DNA of 64,000 nt, from contig DASYQS010000038.1 in assembly GCA_036005185.1 (NCBI GenBank), positions 124,001 through 188,000 of the forward strand, written 5' to 3'. The notes below the pieces were generated by a model, which saw nothing but the letters and a program-made list of their open reading frames with translations, had not been told where the DNA came from and ran no database searches. This DNA is from VBAU01 sp036005185. Lineage in GTDB: Bacteria; Bacteroidota; Bacteroidia; Chitinophagales; Chitinophagaceae. Numbering within the stretch: position 1 is the stretch's first letter; each line of letters opens with the position of its first letter. Shown here piece after piece: positions 52,009 to 61,766 of this stretch. Made by a program: the position numbers and the translations under genes.

Positions 52009-54585
52009 ATGGATCAACAGTCCTCAGCGGCTTTGCAACAATTTAAAAACCTGGTAGGTCTTAAATTCCAGCTGTATAATAGTCTTTTTACTTCTTTGCC
52101 TTTTCACAGGATTGAAAAGACAGGCATTCTTCTTTCTCTATTATTAACTAATTGCGAGGATGGCTATAAGAAAAGGAAAAACCCTGTAGAGATCATTGAA
52201 GAGTTTTTTAGCAAGCATACTTCCTATACCGATGAAAAAGACAGATTGGACCTTCTCTTCAGGTTTGTTCAATATTCCGAAAGGCAGGTCGTTTTGTTTG
52301 ATGCTCTTGAGGATTCAGCATACCGTTATGTAAATGATATGAATGGTCCCGGTACGTTAAAGCAGTTAGAAACAAATGTTGTACAAGCACAAAAGCAAAA
52401 CGAGCTGAAAAAAAAATTAGAAGATTTTTCCATCCGGCTTGTGCTCACTGCCCACCCTACTCAATTTTATCCGGGCGCAGTGCTGGGCATCATCCATGAC
52501 CTTTCGAAAGCACTATTAGAGAACAATACTGATCAGATAAATATGTACTTGCAGCAATTAGGAAAAACTCCTTTTTTCAAAAAACAAAAACCTACTCCTT
52601 ATGATGAAGCGATTAGCCTGATCTGGTATCTTGAAAATGTTTTTTATCCTGCCGCCGGCCGTATTGTCAATTTTTTAAAAAACCAATTTACAGATGAAAT
52701 GAATCCGGCAAATCCTGTTGTACGCATGGGGTTCTGGCCGGGCGGTGACAGAGATGGAAATCCTTTTGTAACTACCGATACTACGTTACAGGTAGCAGAT
52801 GCTTTACGAAGCAGCATCATCAAATGTTATTATCTGGATGTGAGAAAATTAAAACGACGCCTTACGTTTGACGGTGTAGATGCAGCTCTCACAGGGCTTG
52901 AAAAAAAATTATACAACAATATTTTTATTCCCGGAAACCGGACAGCTCTTACTAAAAATGAAATTTTACAAACATTAAATGAAATTTGTAATGTGCTTAT
53001 TCGCCAGCACAACGGTCTTTTCATAAACCTCGTAAGAAATCTTATCAATAGAGTCGAGATCTTCGGACTTTATTTTGCTTCGTTAGATATCCGGCAAGAA
53101 AGCTCAGTTCACGGACAGGTATTAGAAACATTGAATGTTAAAACTTCATTACTGCCGGAAAATTATTCCTCGCTAAATGATGATGAAAAAATTCAGGCTT
53201 TATGCAACCTTCAACCGGGTTCCGTTTTAGTGTTTGAAAACGAGCTCGAAAAAGATACAATCGAGAGCATGCGGGCAATCAAAGCCATTCAAAGCTATAA
53301 TGGTGAAGATGGCTGCAACCGTTTCATCATTAGTCAATGTAACTCAGCATTGAATATAATGGAAGTATTTGCACTTTTTAAACTAAGCGGCTGGAAAACT
53401 GAAGAGATCAATATTGATATTGTTCCATTGTTTGAAACTGTTGCTGACTTGGAACGGGCAAGTAACATTATGAAGCAGCTTTATGAAAATGAAAACTATT
53501 TCTTTCACTTAAAGCGAAGAGGAAAAAAGCAGACCATCATGCTTGGTTTTTCCGATGGCACCAAAGATGGTGGCTACCTGATGGCTAACTGGAGTATTTA
53601 TAAAGCAAAAGAAGAGCTAACTAAAATTTCAAAGCAATTTGATGTTGATGTTATATTTTTTGACGGACGCGGTGGTCCACCAGCACGAGGTGGTGGAAAA
53701 ACGCATAAATTTTATGCTTCACTAGGAAAAAATATTGCCAACAATGAAATACAGCTTACTGTACAAGGTCAAACAGTAAGCTCAAGCTTTGGTACCATTG
53801 ATGCCGCACAATTTAATATGGAGCAATTGATAAATGCGGGGATCACTAATGATCTTTTCAGTGAAAGAAAGATCACTTTGCAGGAACACGAGCATGAATT
53901 AATTCAACTTCTGGCAGATGAAAGTTATGAAGCTTATAACGAGCTAAAAAACCATCCTTATTTTTTGGATTATCTAAGCTATGTAAGTCCTTTACAATTT
54001 TATGCCGATACAAATATTGGTTCCAGACCAGCAAAAAGAGGAAGCCTTTCAAGACTTACCTTAAAGGACCTGCGGGCCATTCCTTTTGTGGGATCATGGA
54101 GTCAAGTAAAGCAAAATGTAACGGGTTATTATGGTGTTGGCAGGGCTTTAAAAAAAGCTCAGGAAATTGGCTGCTTCAATGAAATAAAAAATCTTTATAA
54201 GCAATCGCTTTATTTTAAAACGCTCATTGACAATTGTGAGATGGCAATGAAAAAATGTTTTTTTCCATTGACTGCTTATCTCGCAACGCATCCTGAATAT
54301 GGTGAAATCTGGGAAAAAATTTATGAAGAATATGAATTGACGCAACGTTATATTTTTCTTTTGTCAGGCAAAAATGAATTGATGGCCGATTACCCCGTTG
54401 AATCGCTTTCCATTCAAATGCGGGAAAGGATTGTATTGCCGCTCGCCACCATACAACAATATGCCATTATAAAAATGCGTGAGATTGAAAAGGCAAATGC
54501 TCAATCACCGCTAAAAAATAGTTTTGGTAAGCTAGCGATGCGCTGTTCTTTCGGAATCATCAATGCAGGAAGAAATTCTGCATGA
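52009..54585 (+). CDS. ppc: Phosphoenolpyruvate carboxylase (Bacteroidota-type, divergent motifs)
   Basis: An 858-residue enzyme carboxylating PEP to oxaloacetate, the precursor of aspartate. Catalytic His149 lies in LTAHPTQFYPG (TAHPTE in most enzymes). GGDRDGNPFVT binds PEP. The bicarbonate/PEP loop reads FFDGRGGPPARGGG at about 550-563, with Asp552 where E. coli has His579 in FHGRGG. QGQTVSSSFG is conserved. The C-terminus is NAGRNSA instead of the usual NTG. I recall the same substitutions in other Bacteroidota. It is divergent from the thr operon. Confidence 0.93.
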   Translation: MDQQSSAALQQFKNLVGLKFQLYNSLFTSLPFHRIEKTGILLSLLLTNCEDGYKKRKNPVEIIEEFFSKHTSYTDEKDRLDLLFRFVQYSERQVVLFDALEDSAYRYVNDMNGPGTLKQLETNVVQAQKQNELKKKLEDFSIRLVLTAHPTQFYPGAVLGIIHDLSKALLENNTDQINMYLQQLGKTPFFKKQKPTPYDEAISLIWYLENVFYPAAGRIVNFLKNQFTDEMNPANPVVRMGFWPGGDRDGNPFVTTDTTLQVADALRSSIIKCYYLDVRKLKRRLTFDGVDAALTGLEKKLYNNIFIPGNRTALTKNEILQTLNEICNVLIRQHNGLFINLVRNLINRVEIFGLYFASLDIRQESSVHGQVLETLNVKTSLLPENYSSLNDDEKIQALCNLQPGSVLVFENELEKDTIESMRAIKAIQSYNGEDGCNRFIISQCNSALNIMEVFALFKLSGWKTEEINIDIVPLFETVADLERASNIMKQLYENENYFFHLKRRGKKQTIMLGFSDGTKDGGYLMANWSIYKAKEELTKISKQFDVDVIFFDGRGGPPARGGGKTHKFYASLGKNIANNEIQLTVQGQTVSSSFGTIDAAQFNMEQLINAGITNDLFSERKITLQEHEHELIQLLADESYEAYNELKNHPYFLDYLSYVSPLQFYADTNIGSRPAKRGSLSRLTLKDLRAIPFVGSWSQVKQNVTGYYGVGRALKKAQEIGCFNEIKNLYKQSLYFKTLIDNCEMAMKKCFFPLTAYLATHPEYGEIWEKIYEEYELTQRYIFLLSGKNELMADYPVESLSIQMRERIVLPLATIQQYAIIKMREIEKANAQSPLKNSFGKLAMRCSFGIINAGRNSA

Positions 54586-54874
54586 TTTTTTGCAACAGCG
54601 AGATTACTGATTCAAGGCTTTCGTGGTGTTATACCCTGTAATTCTATTAGACTAATTTTAAAATTTACTGCCCTTTCACCATTTTCCGGCACTTTAAGTG
54701 ATCATTTTGAAGCATGAAAAAACATTGATCACGCCGGCAATTCATCATTCTGAGTTTCTTAACAATCATTTGTCATCCATTTATCCCAAACCTATTTGCA
54801 AATATGTTTTTTTACCGACCTTTCTATATAGTACATAAAATATAGCCATTCTTCCGGATTTTAAATAATTAGCC

Positions 54875-57352
54875 ATGCTGAGAAATTACTTATTGATCGC
54901 ATTGCGCAACTTTAAACGTCAAAAGCTTTTTTCACTGCTTAATATGTTTGGTCTTGCCCTTGGCCTTGGCAGTGCTATTTTTATTTTTCTGTATGTAAGT
55001 GATGAGCTGTGTTATGATGTAATGCACCCGAACTATAAAAATAGTTATCGCATTGGCTGCACTTTCACCAATCGTGATGGCCAAACTTTTGATAATACGG
55101 AGGTTCCTGGGGCATTTGTAAAATATTTAAAAGACAATCGCAGCGAAGTAACTCACGCTTCAAGAATTACCTATGTCGGGTACCCAACTTCACTGAATTA
55201 TGAGGCAAAGGATAAAATTATTCTTACAGAAGAGATACGATGGGCTGAGCCAAATTTTCAAGAAGTGCTTGCCTTTGATCCTGTTGAAGGCAACAGGCAA
55301 AAAATGTTTGAAAACCCTAATTCCATGGTGGTGAGTGAAACTGGGGCAAAAAAATTATTTGGCAAAGAAGATCCTGTGGGTAAGATTATAAGCGTAAAGC
55401 ACAGGTGGGCTACCGAAGATCGGGAAATTGATGTAATGGTTACAGGTGTTTATAAGGACTATCCTTCTAACTCCCATTTTAAGCCGCAGTTTATTTTAAA
55501 TGTGAACGCATTCCGGACCATCTATGGCGACAATTTCAATTATTTTATGGAAGGTACCAGTTTTGGCGGCAATAGAAATTTAGGATTTTTTGAAAGTTAT
55601 GTATCGCTAAAACCAGGTGCTGATATAAGGCCGATCAAAATGGGGTTGGACAAATTAGCCAATCAGATGATAAGCTCCGATTCGGCCTCCGCAGCCAATG
55701 GATGGAAGCTTTCCTCATTCCTCACCAAAATGACCGACCTGCATTTTGACAAGAAAAATCTTTGGGAAGGCACAAACATTCGAGGTGATAGGACTTATCT
55801 CACCATCTTCAGCATCATTGCCATACTCATTATGCTGATTGCCTGTATTAACTACATGAATCTAGCCACAGCGCGGTCAGTGAAAAGAGCAAAAGAAGTC
55901 GGACTGCGCAAGTCGTTTGGAAGTGACAGGGCAGGAATTGCCAAACAATTTTTCCTTGAATCTTTTTTAATGATCATGAGTTCGCTGATCATGGCCGTTC
56001 TTTTGGTGATCCTTTTTCTTCATCCGTTTAACCAACTAGCTCATAAAACATTTACTCTGGGTTCATTAATAAATCCAGTGATGATTGCTATTATATTCAG
56101 CATTGTACTCTTCATGGGATTTATATCAGGCATTTACCCTGCGTTTTATTTATCAGCTTTTCAGGCCGTAGAAGTTTTGAAAGGGCAAATCGTCAAAGGC
56201 AAGAGCGCAGAATTTTTTAGAAAAAGTTTGGTGGCTGTACAATATACCGTTGCGCTGGTATTGATCATCTGTACATTTATTGTGATCAAGCAAATGGAGC
56301 AATTAAAAACCACTAAATTAAATGAACAAGGCAGCCAGATCTTATCGATCCGCTTTGGAGGCATAGCTCAACAAGAAAGATTTGCAGAGTTCAAACGTTC
56401 AGTTTTGGAAGATCCGCAAATTGAATATGTAACGATGGGTAATCACTTGCCCCGGCTTAATTATTTTGGCTGGATCGGAACCGATGTGAAATTTCCTGAG
56501 TTTGGAGATAAAAAATTGCAATGGAATCAACTCAATGTAGAATTTGATTTTGCGAAAGCTTTCAAGCTTCAATTTATTGCGGGACGTGACTTTCAAACAG
56601 GTAATCTCAATGACAGCAACTCAATGATTATAAATGAAGCGGGCATCAAAGCGCTTAATCAACCCATCAATAAAGTAATGGGCGCTACTGTAAATGAGAT
56701 CAGGTTCGATACCACTCTGCAATATCGAATTATTGGTGTGGTAAAAGATTTCCCTTATCGCTCCATGCATCAGCCAATCGAGCCTTTGCTGTTAAATCCG
56801 CATCTTCATTTTATTGATAAGATCGCTTATATAAAACTGCCTTCTGGAAAGTTCGGAGAGAAAATCGCTTCGATTGAAAAAAAATGGAAGGCTGTATTTC
56901 CTAACACGGGCTTCGATCATTGGTTTTTAAATGATGAATTCAACCGCATGTACATAGTAGAAGGCCGTGTATCATCGCTGGCAAAATCATTTGCAGTGCT
57001 GGCCATTTTAATTACTGTGCTGGGAGTATTTGGATTGGCCTCCTATACTGCCGAACAGCGAACCAAAGAAGTTGGCATACGAAAAGTATTAGGAGCAAGT
57101 GAGCGACAGGTGATCAGCATGTTCTTGCGATTATTTTTTAAAATTTTTGCAGTGGCCTGCTTAGCCGCCATACCTGTAGCTTGGTTTGCTGCTTACAAAT
57201 GGCTACAAAGCTTCGCCTACCGCACTTCAATAAGCCCCGTGGTTTTTGCAATCAGTTTGCTAGGGTTACTTGGCGTTACCTTATTGACTGTTGGATATGA
57301 AATTTTAAAATCAGCAAGGTCAAATCCTGTAACTTCATTACGCACTGAATAA
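54875..57352 (+). CDS. ABC transporter permease, MacB/FtsX type
   Basis: An 825-residue membrane protein: an N-terminal transmembrane helix (LLNMFGLALGLGSAIFIFLYV), a periplasmic MacB-like core (about 45-285), three TM helices with an FtsX domain (about 285-440, including RSVKRAKEVGLRKSFGSDR), a second periplasmic core and a second FtsX domain (YTAEQRTKEVGIRKVLGAS near 735). This tandem design is common in Bacteroidota and serves lipoprotein or peptide export or mechanotransmission. No ATPase gene is adjacent; the partner must be encoded elsewhere. Confidence 0.93.
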   Translation: MLRNYLLIALRNFKRQKLFSLLNMFGLALGLGSAIFIFLYVSDELCYDVMHPNYKNSYRIGCTFTNRDGQTFDNTEVPGAFVKYLKDNRSEVTHASRITYVGYPTSLNYEAKDKIILTEEIRWAEPNFQEVLAFDPVEGNRQKMFENPNSMVVSETGAKKLFGKEDPVGKIISVKHRWATEDREIDVMVTGVYKDYPSNSHFKPQFILNVNAFRTIYGDNFNYFMEGTSFGGNRNLGFFESYVSLKPGADIRPIKMGLDKLANQMISSDSASAANGWKLSSFLTKMTDLHFDKKNLWEGTNIRGDRTYLTIFSIIAILIMLIACINYMNLATARSVKRAKEVGLRKSFGSDRAGIAKQFFLESFLMIMSSLIMAVLLVILFLHPFNQLAHKTFTLGSLINPVMIAIIFSIVLFMGFISGIYPAFYLSAFQAVEVLKGQIVKGKSAEFFRKSLVAVQYTVALVLIICTFIVIKQMEQLKTTKLNEQGSQILSIRFGGIAQQERFAEFKRSVLEDPQIEYVTMGNHLPRLNYFGWIGTDVKFPEFGDKKLQWNQLNVEFDFAKAFKLQFIAGRDFQTGNLNDSNSMIINEAGIKALNQPINKVMGATVNEIRFDTTLQYRIIGVVKDFPYRSMHQPIEPLLLNPHLHFIDKIAYIKLPSGKFGEKIASIEKKWKAVFPNTGFDHWFLNDEFNRMYIVEGRVSSLAKSFAVLAILITVLGVFGLASYTAEQRTKEVGIRKVLGASERQVISMFLRLFFKIFAVACLAAIPVAWFAAYKWLQSFAYRTSISPVVFAISLLGLLGVTLLTVGYEILKSARSNPVTSLRTE

Positions 57353-57386
57353 ATCGGATGATACAAAATTTATCGGTCAGTGTTTA

Positions 57387-58106
57387 TCATTCGTGAATGA
57401 TTGCTCCATTTCCGTAAGTTTCAAAATGTGTAGTGGCGGGATTTCCTTTATAATAAAGCCTGCTGTCGTCCGAAGCCGAACCGAATAAAACATTTTGAGC
57501 AACAACGTAGGCCTTTGCTCTCTCCGTTAAACTTAAATCAACCTCAGTAGAAACTAAACCATACGCGTTTAGCTTGCCATCTGCTGAAATTTGTCCGTAA
57601 ATATTTCCTGTTGAACCAGTAATCGTAAGCTCCGAAAACCCTCCAACTTCAACATTTGTGTTAACGCCTGTTCCTGATATAGTGCCTTTTGCTCTGCCCG
57701 AAAAAACTGCTCGTAAAACTGTAGGCTGACCCTGGAATCCTGTCACAGAAGCTTTAGCTCCACCTGCCAAGTTTAGGCTTACGAGCAAAGGAAGAGTAAT
57801 AGTTATTTCCACGTTGCCTTTTACATCTCCTTCAAAACTTATATTTAAGATCTGATTATTGTCAATTCTGCATTGAACTTTATTTACGTCATTCTCAGCG
57901 CCTTTTGCTACAACTTTAAACTCATTTCCTTTTTTAATAGCAAAATGGAATGTATCTGCCGCATAAATTCGATTAAAGCCCGTTACATCAAACGTTTTTT
58001 CAAAATCTGGTTTTGTTTGTACTGTGTCTTTTTCCTTTTTGCAAGAAGAAAGAAATATCGGCAAGGCTAACAAGCTAAATATAACCAGGGAAATGACATT
58101 TTTCAT
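57387..58106 (-). CDS. GIN-domain (DUF2807) putative lipoprotein
   Basis: 239 residues with lipobox LSSCKKEKDT. The right-handed beta-solenoid-like GIN region follows (FDVTGFNRIYAADTFHFAI, LPLLVSLNLAGGAKASVTGF, VEVGGFSELTITGSTGNIYG, GLVSTEVDLSLTERAKAYV). Such heads occur in Bacteroidota surface lipoproteins and are often described as adhesin-like. No partner gene is evident. It is convergent with the permease gene, 34 bases apart. Confidence 0.92.
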   Translation of the reverse strand: MKNVISLVIFSLLALPIFLSSCKKEKDTVQTKPDFEKTFDVTGFNRIYAADTFHFAIKKGNEFKVVAKGAENDVNKVQCRIDNNQILNISFEGDVKGNVEITITLPLLVSLNLAGGAKASVTGFQGQPTVLRAVFSGRAKGTISGTGVNTNVEVGGFSELTITGSTGNIYGQISADGKLNAYGLVSTEVDLSLTERAKAYVVAQNVLFGSASDDSRLYYKGNPATTHFETYGNGAIIHE

Positions 58107-58291
58107 AACTAAGATTTTAATGATGGATAGAATTTAGCCCGTAAAGTTTGTAAATGATACTTCCAAAGTCAATGACAGCATGTATGAATTGAGGGAAGGA
58201 AAACCTGAATTGTGTTAATGGTGAAAACCAGAAAAAAGGTGCCTTAATAGAAACGGAAGTGCAGAGTAAATTTCTCAATTACTGTGTTAAA

Positions 58292-58792
58292 TCAAAAGCC
58301 CTTGTCATCCGCAGAAGGACCATAGATTGATGGTACAGGCAAATTATTTAATCGCATATAAACAGTTAATTGCCCACGGTGATGAACGAGGTGATTAATA
58401 GTTGCGCCGATATTCTCTTTCTTCGGAGAGCTAAAAACCGTTTGTCCATTGGCTTTTAGAAAGAATGGTTCTGAAAGGCTCTCGTTGGAAATGTTTCGCA
58501 AAGCATTTTTTGCTCCCTGCACATTTTGATCGAAATGATTTACAAGGTCGGCAGTATTTTTTGGTTTGAAATGTTCAAAAGTTGCGAAATCAATTTCAGA
58601 TTTTTCAATCATATAGGTTATCCATTTAGGGATCTCTGCCACAAGCAATGAGAGATAACCCATCGTCATGGATTTTTCGTGAGGTTTCCAGTCAAATAAA
58701 CTTTCAGGAATTTGTTCTAAACATTTACGTGTAGCCCTTGTTTCCGCTTCCAATTCTTTTAAAAATTCGCTTCCAAAACTGATATCATCCAT
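58292..58792 (-). CDS. DinB family protein
   Basis: A 166-residue four-helix protein of the DinB/YfiT fold: SLFDWKPHEKSMTMGYL, VAEIPKWITYMIE and NHLVHHRGQLTVYMRLNN. The C-terminal HxxHHRGQ-type pair of histidines is present. The usual third metal-ligand His in the second helix (xLHxAE) is replaced by Leu-Val in LSLLVAEIPKW. Members include thiol- and metal-dependent transferases. It lies 33 bases after nth, on the same strand. Confidence 0.88.
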   Translation of the reverse strand: MDDISFGSEFLKELEAETRATRKCLEQIPESLFDWKPHEKSMTMGYLSLLVAEIPKWITYMIEKSEIDFATFEHFKPKNTADLVNHFDQNVQGAKNALRNISNESLSEPFFLKANGQTVFSSPKKENIGATINHLVHHRGQLTVYMRLNNLPVPSIYGPSADDKGF

Positions 58793-58825
58793 AGCTGATT
58801 ATTTTATCTGGGTAATGGAATAATT

Positions 58826-59452
58826 TTACTTCCTTGCCTTATAGTAAGCACAAACCGTATTCATAAGACATATCTCACATTTGGGATCAGGTCTGCAAAT
58901 TTCTCTACCCAAAAATGACATCGCCATGCCGGCATCCCAATCTTTTTGCGGGAGAACCTCCATGATCTGTTTCTCAATTTTTTTTGGATCGGTTCCTGAA
59001 GCTATCCCAAGTCGTGGAGCTACCCTCACTACATGCAGATCAACGATCACGCCTTCAGGCTTTTCGCCGGCTTCACGAAGAATTACATTCGCCGATTTTC
59101 GACCAATGCCCGGAAGCTCAGTAAGTGCTTCTTGTGTAAGGGGAATGTTTTTATCTGTTTTTATTTTCTGCGCCATTTCAACCAACCACTTTGCCTTGTT
59201 TGCAAAATTTCGCACTTTGCCAATGAAAGGATATAATGAATCGGTGGTTGCTTTTGAAAGTGCTTGCATATTGGGGAAGGCTTCAAACAATTTTGGAGCA
59301 AGCTGGTTGATATTTCTGTCAGAATCCTGCGCTGACAAAACTACCATCACAACCAACTGGTAAATATTTTTGTGATCTAAAGGATGCTTTTTGCCCTTGT
59401 ATTTTTTTAATAATGGTTGAATGGCCTTGGACCAGTCAATTGCTGTAGCCAT
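58826..59452 (-). CDS. nth: Endonuclease III
   Basis: A 208-residue base-excision-repair glycosylase/AP lyase removing oxidised pyrimidines. The helix-hairpin-helix ELPGIGRKSANVILRE supplies Lys119, and Asp138 in VDLHVVRVAPRLG is the second catalytic residue (Lys120/Asp138 in E. coli). The 4Fe-4S cysteines are Cys186, 192, 195 and 201, giving C-X5-C-X2-C-X5-C, one residue shorter in the first gap than the usual C-X6-C. It is probably co-transcribed with the DinB gene 33 bases downstream. Confidence 0.96.
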   Translation of the reverse strand: MATAIDWSKAIQPLLKKYKGKKHPLDHKNIYQLVVMVVLSAQDSDRNINQLAPKLFEAFPNMQALSKATTDSLYPFIGKVRNFANKAKWLVEMAQKIKTDKNIPLTQEALTELPGIGRKSANVILREAGEKPEGVIVDLHVVRVAPRLGIASGTDPKKIEKQIMEVLPQKDWDAGMAMSFLGREICRPDPKCEICLMNTVCAYYKARK

Positions 59453-59720
59453 GATGAAAAGTTTTAATTAATAAATCTACCAATAAATAAAATAATAAGT
59501 TCAGTGAGAGGAATATTGATGCCATTTTTAATTCGAAGTTTTTAAATACTGAACTACACGAGGTGATAAATAATTTTTCGATTTATTTTAAATCTCATTA
59601 CCTTTAAAACAAGTCCGCATTTAAGTTCCGCCATCTATCCACAGGTTTGTTCTATCCCATTGAAAGCAATTTCAACAGCTCTGTTCAATAGCAATTTTTT
59701 TACCGCAAAAAACTAAAACC

Positions 59721-61682
59721 ATGCTGCCTCGTAAATCTTTTGTCATTGCTGCTGCTGTCGTATTCAGTATTGCTATTCTGAATATGTCATTAAACGAAAA
59801 AAGAAATAATCGTTCGAAAGCTGTAGAAATGGTGGCGCAATTGTATTCAAATCAAATGCGCCAGCTTGATCAATTTTTAAAAGAATACCCTGCCTATTTT
59901 TATGACAGCAGTTATGAGCTGAGAAAATCAAAGTATGAGGAACTAGCCAGGAAGATTAAAGCGATTGAGGGCCTTTTTTATTACTATCATCCTCAGCTTG
60001 CTCACCAAAAATTTTTCCTGATAGGCACATTAGAAAAGCGGGATGTAGGCTTACCCTTTCCTGATAGTTGGATCTTAGGCGGCCCTTTTGGGATTGAATC
60101 CGATAGTGAAATGAAGAAAATGAATCCGCAACAAATTGCCTTTGGAAAAATGTTTATTGCAAGAGCAGCAAACAATCTTAGAAAGGTGATTGAAGAGTGC
60201 AATTACATGAAGGACTGTGAAGCCATGACGGAAGCTGAAATTTTCGAAGCACTTCGATTACAAATTATGCGGATAAGTACGATTGGCATCAGTAATGGTG
60301 ATATGACCGTTGAGCCTCCCGGCATGCCTTGTCTTGAAGGAGAATATATAGCATGGGTGGATATGGTGAAAATATTTTTAGACCAGCTACCAGCAAGCTC
60401 AGCATTAAAAAAGCAAATGTTGACAAAACTTGATGCCGGGAAAAAAATACTCGATTCAAAACCGGCTTTTAGAAAATTTGACCGCATGAATTTTCTGACG
60501 GGAGTACTTATTCCTCTTTCACGTTATTTAAATGAACTTCAAAGAACTTTGAAGATCGAAGCAAAAGCAAACTTGACTGCCATAAATCCAAATACAAGAA
60601 ACCTCTATGAAGCTAGCGCTTTCAATGCTGATTTTTTTGCGCCTGGTGATGAAGCTTTTCTGACAAAAGAAAAAGCAGAGCTCGGTGAGTTTTTATTTTT
60701 TGATCCTATATTATCAGATAATAACAAACGAGCCTGTGCATCTTGCCATAAACCCGAGTTAGCTTTTACAGACAGCAAGAAAAAAGCTGTAAAATTTGAT
60801 GAATTTAGTGACTTGCCGCGAAATACCCCCACTGTAATCAATGCTGCATTCCAGAAAGTTCAATTCTGGGATTTGAGAGCTTCTTCGCTCGAAGATCAAT
60901 TGGATTCAGTGATCAATAGCCCCGATGAGTTGCATAGTTCATTTGATCGTGTTATTGATCGCATCAATTCAAGCAATGAATATAAAAAAATGTTTTATGC
61001 TGCTTTTCCCGAGACCAAGCAATCAGGAATCCAGCGGAAGCATGTAAAAATCGCCATTGCTTGCTATGAAAGAACGCTAACAGGTTTAAACAGCCGGTTT
61101 GATCAATATGTACGCGGCGATAAAACAAAAATGAATCAAGCGGAGATCCATGGCTTCAATCTTTTCATGGGCCAGGCAAAATGTGCTACTTGTCATTATG
61201 CGCCTTTATTCAGCGGGCCTTTGCCTCCTTATTATGAGTTTACGGATAATCGTTCTCTTGGTATTCCTATAAAAGATACCATGACTGTTTTTCAACTCGA
61301 TCCTGATACTGGCTTTTCTAAGGTCTCAAAAGATCCATTAAAACATTTTTCATTTAAAGTGCCAACCCTTCGTAATGTTGAATTGACGGCTCCTTATATG
61401 CACAATGGTGTTTACAAAACTTTGGATCAGGTAGTAAATTTTTACAATCATGGTGCGGGAAATAAATTTCGTAAAGATTACGGGAATGAGAGGAAGGGGC
61501 TTTTCATATTTGTAGTACTGCCAGATTCATTGGATCTGAATGAACAGGATAAAAAAGATATTGTTTTATTTTTAAAAACACTCACCGATACAACTGCTAT
61601 TAAGAACGTGCCAAAACGACTGCCGGAGTTGAAGGGTAATTATGCTGATTTGAATCGTAGAAAAATTGGAGGAGAGTACTAA
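59721..61682 (+). CDS. Di-heme cytochrome c peroxidase (MauG/CcpA family) with large N-terminal domain
   Basis: A 653-residue exported protein; the N-terminus MLPRKSFVIAAAVVFSIAIL is a signal or anchor. Residues about 35-290 form a helical domain of unknown function. The peroxidase part has two c-type heme sites: Cys339-Ala-Ser-Cys342-His343 and Cys488-Ala-Thr-Cys491-His492. It also has LGEFLFFDPILS, PRNTPTVINAAFQ, FKVPTLRNVELTAPYMHNG and LDQVVNFYNHG. It should reduce hydrogen peroxide or modify a partner protein in the periplasm. The N-terminal addition is the unusual part. Confidence 0.92.
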   Translation: MLPRKSFVIAAAVVFSIAILNMSLNEKRNNRSKAVEMVAQLYSNQMRQLDQFLKEYPAYFYDSSYELRKSKYEELARKIKAIEGLFYYYHPQLAHQKFFLIGTLEKRDVGLPFPDSWILGGPFGIESDSEMKKMNPQQIAFGKMFIARAANNLRKVIEECNYMKDCEAMTEAEIFEALRLQIMRISTIGISNGDMTVEPPGMPCLEGEYIAWVDMVKIFLDQLPASSALKKQMLTKLDAGKKILDSKPAFRKFDRMNFLTGVLIPLSRYLNELQRTLKIEAKANLTAINPNTRNLYEASAFNADFFAPGDEAFLTKEKAELGEFLFFDPILSDNNKRACASCHKPELAFTDSKKKAVKFDEFSDLPRNTPTVINAAFQKVQFWDLRASSLEDQLDSVINSPDELHSSFDRVIDRINSSNEYKKMFYAAFPETKQSGIQRKHVKIAIACYERTLTGLNSRFDQYVRGDKTKMNQAEIHGFNLFMGQAKCATCHYAPLFSGPLPPYYEFTDNRSLGIPIKDTMTVFQLDPDTGFSKVSKDPLKHFSFKVPTLRNVELTAPYMHNGVYKTLDQVVNFYNHGAGNKFRKDYGNERKGLFIFVVLPDSLDLNEQDKKDIVLFLKTLTDTTAIKNVPKRLPELKGNYADLNRRKIGGEY

Positions 61683-61716
61683 GTTCTAATATTTCTTATA
61701 AACGTTATAAACATAA

Positions 61717-61750
61717 AAAATTAGCTGGAAAACCTCCAGCTATTTTTTTA
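61717..61750. terminator. Bidirectional rho-independent terminator
   Basis: TAGCTGGA (61722-61729) pairs with TCCAGCTA (61735-61742) around a 5-base loop. T7 follows on the plus strand and an A6 run precedes it, so it can serve both the peroxidase gene and the small gene at 61767. Confidence 0.88.
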
Positions 61751-61766
61751 TACTCAAGGATAAAAA

